Shown here: positions 8,501 through 11,014 of the stretch, piece after piece | Numbering within the stretch: the first letter of the stretch is position 1 | How the letters are laid out: the number at the start of each line of letters is the position of its first letter | Assembly (NCBI GenBank): GCA_016282215.1 | Contig: JAEEKC010000070.1 | Coordinates: forward strand, 1-11,014 | Reading direction: 5' to 3' | Source: Lachnospiraceae bacterium | GTDB lineage: Bacteria; Bacillota; Clostridia; Lachnospirales; Lachnospiraceae | DNA: 11,014 bases | Program-made: the position numbers and the translations under genes | Notes under the pieces: generated by a model | The model's input: only the letters and a program-made list of their open reading frames with translations | Databases searched by the model: none | What the model was told of the DNA's origin: nothing

Positions 8501-8674
8501 ACTATTCGCAAGGATCGTGTAAAACGGGCATGGAGCAAGCTTGCTTGCAGACATGTCCCGGATTACACGATCTGACTGCGAAGCAGGAATCCAACGGATA
8601 TCGAGTATCCGGTCACGCAGTGACAATAAGTGCGAAGCACGCGGATACGAGATGTAAGTTGGATTGCGAATAGT
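8501..8674 (+). other. Highly self-complementary intergenic element: candidate structured RNA or palindromic repeat
   Basis: The 203-bp gap between two genes is almost filled by nested inverted repeats. The outer stem pairs ACTATTCGCAA (8501-8511) with TTGCGAATAGT (8664-8674), 11 bp perfect. Inside is a compound hairpin: GATCGTGTAA (8513-8522) with TTACACGATC (8563-8572), then CGGGCATG (8525-8532) with CATGTCCCG (8552-8560, one bulged T), then GCAAG-CTTG-CTTGC (8535-8548). Next come CTGC-GAA-GCAG (8576-8586) and a stem TCCAAC (8590-8595) with GTTGGA (8658-8663). The latter encloses CGGATA/TATCCG (8595-8600 with 8606-8611), GTCAC-GCA-GTGAC (8612-8624) and GTGC-GAA-GCAC (8630-8640). The element starts 3 nt after the zinc-ribbon stop and ends 16 nt before the ribosome site of the TPM gene. 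It contains no credible gene. It could be a structured RNA in the operon transcript or leader, or a non-coding palindromic repeat of mobile origin. The sequence alone does not decide. Confidence 0.7.
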
Positions 8675-8700
8675 ATTGACTATAAAAACCGAGGCAAATT

Positions 8701-10860
8701 ATGACTGATAACCAAAACAAAACATTCAAACATGCAGCCCGCATTCTCATGGCGTTCCTTCTTTCCATTGGCCTGTTCTTTTCCGGGATCAGCGCCCGGG
8801 CTGATGAAGAACTGAATCTGGATATGTACAGGGCGCTGGATATGGCAGGCGATCTTTCGGATCTGAAAAAAGAGACCCTTGATGAGTATTGTCTGGAGTT
8901 TGCCAATGCTTACCAGATCGATCTTGTGATGATCAATCTCACGCCGGAGGCGCATTCCGACAGCACCCTCGAAGAGATCGGCGATTATTACTACGAGGAA
9001 AACAACTTCGGTTACGGGGAAGACCGCAGCGGCTTTTTAATGGTCAGCGATATTTCCCAGGATATGTATCAGATCATTCCTTATGGGGCGGCCTCAGACC
9101 TGATCCCCGATGATTATCTGCGGTTCACGGAATCGAATCTTCCGGGCTACGTGGAAAAATACGGCTGCTATGGTGTTATGTATGCAACCTATAAATTCCT
9201 TTATGATTATCCGCAGGAGCACCCGTCCAGAAAGAAGAATGGGGTTGTCAGCAAGCCGGTCAAAGAGAATGCAGATGATGCGGCAGCAGATGGAAACGGA
9301 GAGGGTGCTTCGGACGCGGAGTCAAAAGCCATAGAGTCTGAGATCAGTAAGGAAATTGATGCCGAAACAGACGAGGCAGCAGAGAGCGATAGCCGCAGCA
9401 TGAATGCGGATGCAGAAGACGGGACAGACACGGCGGCCGGCACGAATACCGGTACGGCAGCCACAGGTAGTGTTGCAGCAAACGGTATTCCCAAAGCCTC
9501 GTCGATAGAGGAATTTGCGGGCGATGAGGGCTGGCTTGTAGAAGAGGACACAAACAAAAGAGGCGTTATAAGCGAGGACGCGGGACCATTTCCGGACTGG
9601 TATCCGGAGGGAGACACTGAGGCTTTTCATTTTTATCATGACGCGGAAGCGGCCAGGGTGGTGGACCGGGCGGATCTGTTTACGGATGAACAGGAAAAGA
9701 CCATGGAGGAGCAGATCAAAGCACTCCGGAAAGAACTGTCACGGGACATCGTGGTCTATACGGATGTGACTTCCTACGGATTTTCCAAAGAAGTCCTGGC
9801 TGCGGATTTTTATGATTTTAACGGCTATGGCTGGGGCGCAGACTATGAAGGGCTCTGCCTTTTTGTCTGCATGGATCCGAATGACAGAGGCTGGTTTACC
9901 AGCTGTTTCGGTCCGGACACCATGGGAAAATATACCGAAGATGCCGCAAACGAGATCGATGACGTGCTCTATGAATATATGGCCGGCGGTCAGTACTTTG
10001 AAGGTATATCTGACTGGGTTGAAAACATCGCGAACATGTACCGGATCGGTTTTCCCTTTGCTCCGTCCTGGTATGTATCTGACGCGCAGGCAGCGCAGGG
10101 TATGACTGGGCCTTATGCAAACGGCGGCGCGCCCCGGGTCATGGATGATGCCAATCTGTTTGATGATTCCGCTGAAGGCAAATTCAAAGAGAAAGCCTCC
10201 CTCATGGCAGAGGCGCACGACTGCAACGTGATCATCCACACGGCGAAATCTCTTTTAGGGATGGAAGAGCAGGAATATGCGGAAATGTTCTTCAAGCAAA
10301 ACGGATATGACAAAGAATACGGCGGCAATGCGATCCTGCTGCTGATCAAGGCGCCCGGCGGACGGGAGCCGGATATGCATAATTACGGTTTCGGAAAGGG
10401 AAAAGAGATCCTCACAGAGCTTGCTGACAACAGACTACGGAACCGCTGCATCGATTATCTGAGAGAAGGAGATGCAGCGTATTCGGTGACGGAATGGCTG
10501 TATGATGCAAAAGTCCTGATGGAGAAAGGCCGCGTGCCGAGAGGTTTTGGATATTGGTTTTTTACATTTGTAGGATGTCTGATCGCCGGTGCCATTTTCG
10601 GCGCGATCCGCCTTGGCAAAGCCAGGTCAAAAATGAAGAAACCCACCATCATCGAAAATGCCGATCAGTATATCGTGCCGGGAACCCTCAGCATCAGAAA
10701 AGTAAAAGATGCCTTTCTGCATAAATCCACGAATAAGGTCTATTCACCGATTCAGACGGAAAGCTCGAGCAGCCGTTCGTCATCCTCGAGCTCATCCTAC
10801 AAGAGTTCCTATTCCGGATCATCGGGAAGGAGCCATTCGGGCTCGGGCCGGAGCTTCTAA
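8701..10860 (+). CDS. Membrane-anchored protein with three tandem TPM-type domains (YdjH/YgcG-like)
   Basis: A 719-residue protein with ATG at 8701, 6 nt after GAGG (8691-8694). A signal peptide covers residues 1-34, with probable cleavage after A-R-A. Three TPM-like domains follow. The first (about 40-172) is the most diverged. The second (about 319-443) opens with V-V-D-x-A-D-L-F. The third (about 479-605) opens with V-M-D-D-A-N-L-F and has an A-I-L-L-L-I strand. Between the first and second lies an acidic, Ala/Glu/Asp/Thr-rich linker (about 173-305). A single membrane helix (618-640) is followed by a cytosolic tail ending in Ser/Gly/Arg-rich sequence and the G-S-G-R-S-F terminus common in this family. 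TPM proteins usually have one such domain in 250-300 residues, so this one is unusually large. Family members are linked to membrane or envelope maintenance, and some TPM domains have reported phosphatase activity; the substrate here is unknown. The zinc-ribbon neighbour upstream supports a YdjG-YdjH-like pair. Confidence 0.85.
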   Translation: MTDNQNKTFKHAARILMAFLLSIGLFFSGISARADEELNLDMYRALDMAGDLSDLKKETLDEYCLEFANAYQIDLVMINLTPEAHSDSTLEEIGDYYYEENNFGYGEDRSGFLMVSDISQDMYQIIPYGAASDLIPDDYLRFTESNLPGYVEKYGCYGVMYATYKFLYDYPQEHPSRKKNGVVSKPVKENADDAAADGNGEGASDAESKAIESEISKEIDAETDEAAESDSRSMNADAEDGTDTAAGTNTGTAATGSVAANGIPKASSIEEFAGDEGWLVEEDTNKRGVISEDAGPFPDWYPEGDTEAFHFYHDAEAARVVDRADLFTDEQEKTMEEQIKALRKELSRDIVVYTDVTSYGFSKEVLAADFYDFNGYGWGADYEGLCLFVCMDPNDRGWFTSCFGPDTMGKYTEDAANEIDDVLYEYMAGGQYFEGISDWVENIANMYRIGFPFAPSWYVSDAQAAQGMTGPYANGGAPRVMDDANLFDDSAEGKFKEKASLMAEAHDCNVIIHTAKSLLGMEEQEYAEMFFKQNGYDKEYGGNAILLLIKAPGGREPDMHNYGFGKGKEILTELADNRLRNRCIDYLREGDAAYSVTEWLYDAKVLMEKGRVPRGFGYWFFTFVGCLIAGAIFGAIRLGKARSKMKKPTIIENADQYIVPGTLSIRKVKDAFLHKSTNKVYSPIQTESSSSRSSSSSSSYKSSYSGSSGRSHSGSGRSF

Positions 10861-11014
10861 AAAGGTGTCAATGGGTGTCAATGGGGACGGTTCTTTTTGA
10901 CAACCTGTTTTTCAAGGTTGTCAAAAAGAACCGTCCCCATTGACACCCATTGACACCTTTTTAGAAGCTCCGGCCCGAGCCCGAATGGCTCCTTCCCGAT
11001 GATCCGGAATAGGA
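10807..11014. repeat. Perfect inverted repeat with 100-bp arms ending at the window edge
   Basis: Positions 10807-10906 and 10915-11014 are exact reverse complements, with 8 unpaired bases (10907-10914) between them. The left arm includes the last 17 sense codons and the stop of the TPM gene, so the right arm carries the same codons reversed on the minus strand. The left copy is genuine because it completes a family-typical C terminus. The right copy could be a real inverted duplication, but an arm of exactly 100 bases stopping at the last base is what a fold-back read or a k-mer assembly break at a hairpin would give. Confidence 0.9.
10859..10962 (+). terminator. Long perfect hairpin repeat, candidate bidirectional terminator after the TPM gene
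   Basis: A 43-bp perfect stem (10864-10906 with 10915-10957) closes on an 8-nt loop. It is flanked by AAAAA (10859-10863, starting inside the TAA stop) and TTTTT (10958-10962), so it is terminator-like in both directions. The arm begins with a tandem 10-mer, GGTGTCAATG at 10864-10873 and 10874-10883, followed by GGGGACGGTTC. This resembles, from memory, a dispersed palindromic intergenic repeat common in clostridial and other genomes. The stem is far longer than usual intrinsic terminators. Because the symmetry continues into coding sequence on both sides, the second arm may be partly artefactual. Confidence 0.45.

Noticed and set aside
8464..8673. A 69-codon open frame on the + strand across the structured gap
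   Set aside because: It begins inside the zinc-ribbon gene, has no ribosome site, and is read through paired hairpin arms; its codons are explained by the inverted repeats.
8659..8686. Possible promoter TTGGAT-N16-TATAAA just before the TPM gene
   Set aside because: The -35 box matches only three bases and the start would fall on the ribosome site, leaving no leader.
10961..11014. Minus-strand coding fragment matching the end of the TPM protein
   Set aside because: It is the exact reverse copy created by the 100-bp inverted repeat and is more likely an artefact than a second gene; only about 17 codons are visible.

Overview
The window reads as a chromosomal segment of a Clostridia bacterium, most likely Lachnospiraceae. 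This is inferred from strong AGGAGG-type ribosome sites, moderate GC, a very large membrane hybrid histidine kinase ending in an HPt domain, a BspA/InlB-type surface protein, and a zinc-ribbon/TPM gene pair familiar from Firmicutes. Every real gene is on the + strand. There are no tRNA or rRNA genes, no CRISPR array and no transposase.

Layout. Positions 1-148 hold the last 48 codons of a gene whose product ends in an HPt-like phosphotransfer domain. A 148-bp gap carries an inverted repeat and a near-consensus sigma-A promoter (TTGTCA, 17 bp, TATAAT). This promoter drives 297-3488, a 1063-residue secreted mosaic surface protein: signal peptide, beta-rich N-terminal half, three InlB-type repeats, Gly-Ser linkers, and BspA-type leucine-rich repeats with a very lysine-rich end. 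Next, 3564-7358 encodes a 1264-residue hybrid sensor kinase. It has two Cache-type sensor domains, four membrane segments, one dead and one intact phosphoacceptor (DHp) domain, then ATPase, receiver and HPt domains. After 56 bp comes 7415-8497, a double zinc-ribbon protein with a C-terminal membrane anchor. Then 8701-10860 encodes a 719-residue membrane protein with three tandem TPM-type domains.

Two non-coding structures stand out. The gap between the zinc-ribbon and TPM genes (8501-8674) is almost entirely self-complementary. An 11-bp outer stem encloses a long compound hairpin and several small hairpins with GNA triloops. It is the best candidate for something undescribed: a structured RNA or a palindromic mobile repeat. 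At the right end, a perfect inverted repeat with two 100-bp arms around an 8-nt loop runs exactly to the last base and includes a reversed copy of the end of the TPM gene. Its core is a terminator-like repeat hairpin, but the extension into coding sequence looks like a fold-back or assembly artefact.

How the genes may work together (inference). The zinc-ribbon plus TPM pair resembles YdjG and YdjH of the Bacillus subtilis PspA-YdjGHI membrane-stress module. The hybrid kinase probably senses small ligands, possibly amino acids, and feeds a phosphorelay whose output is not in the window. The surface protein lies between two phosphorelay genes and has its own promoter.
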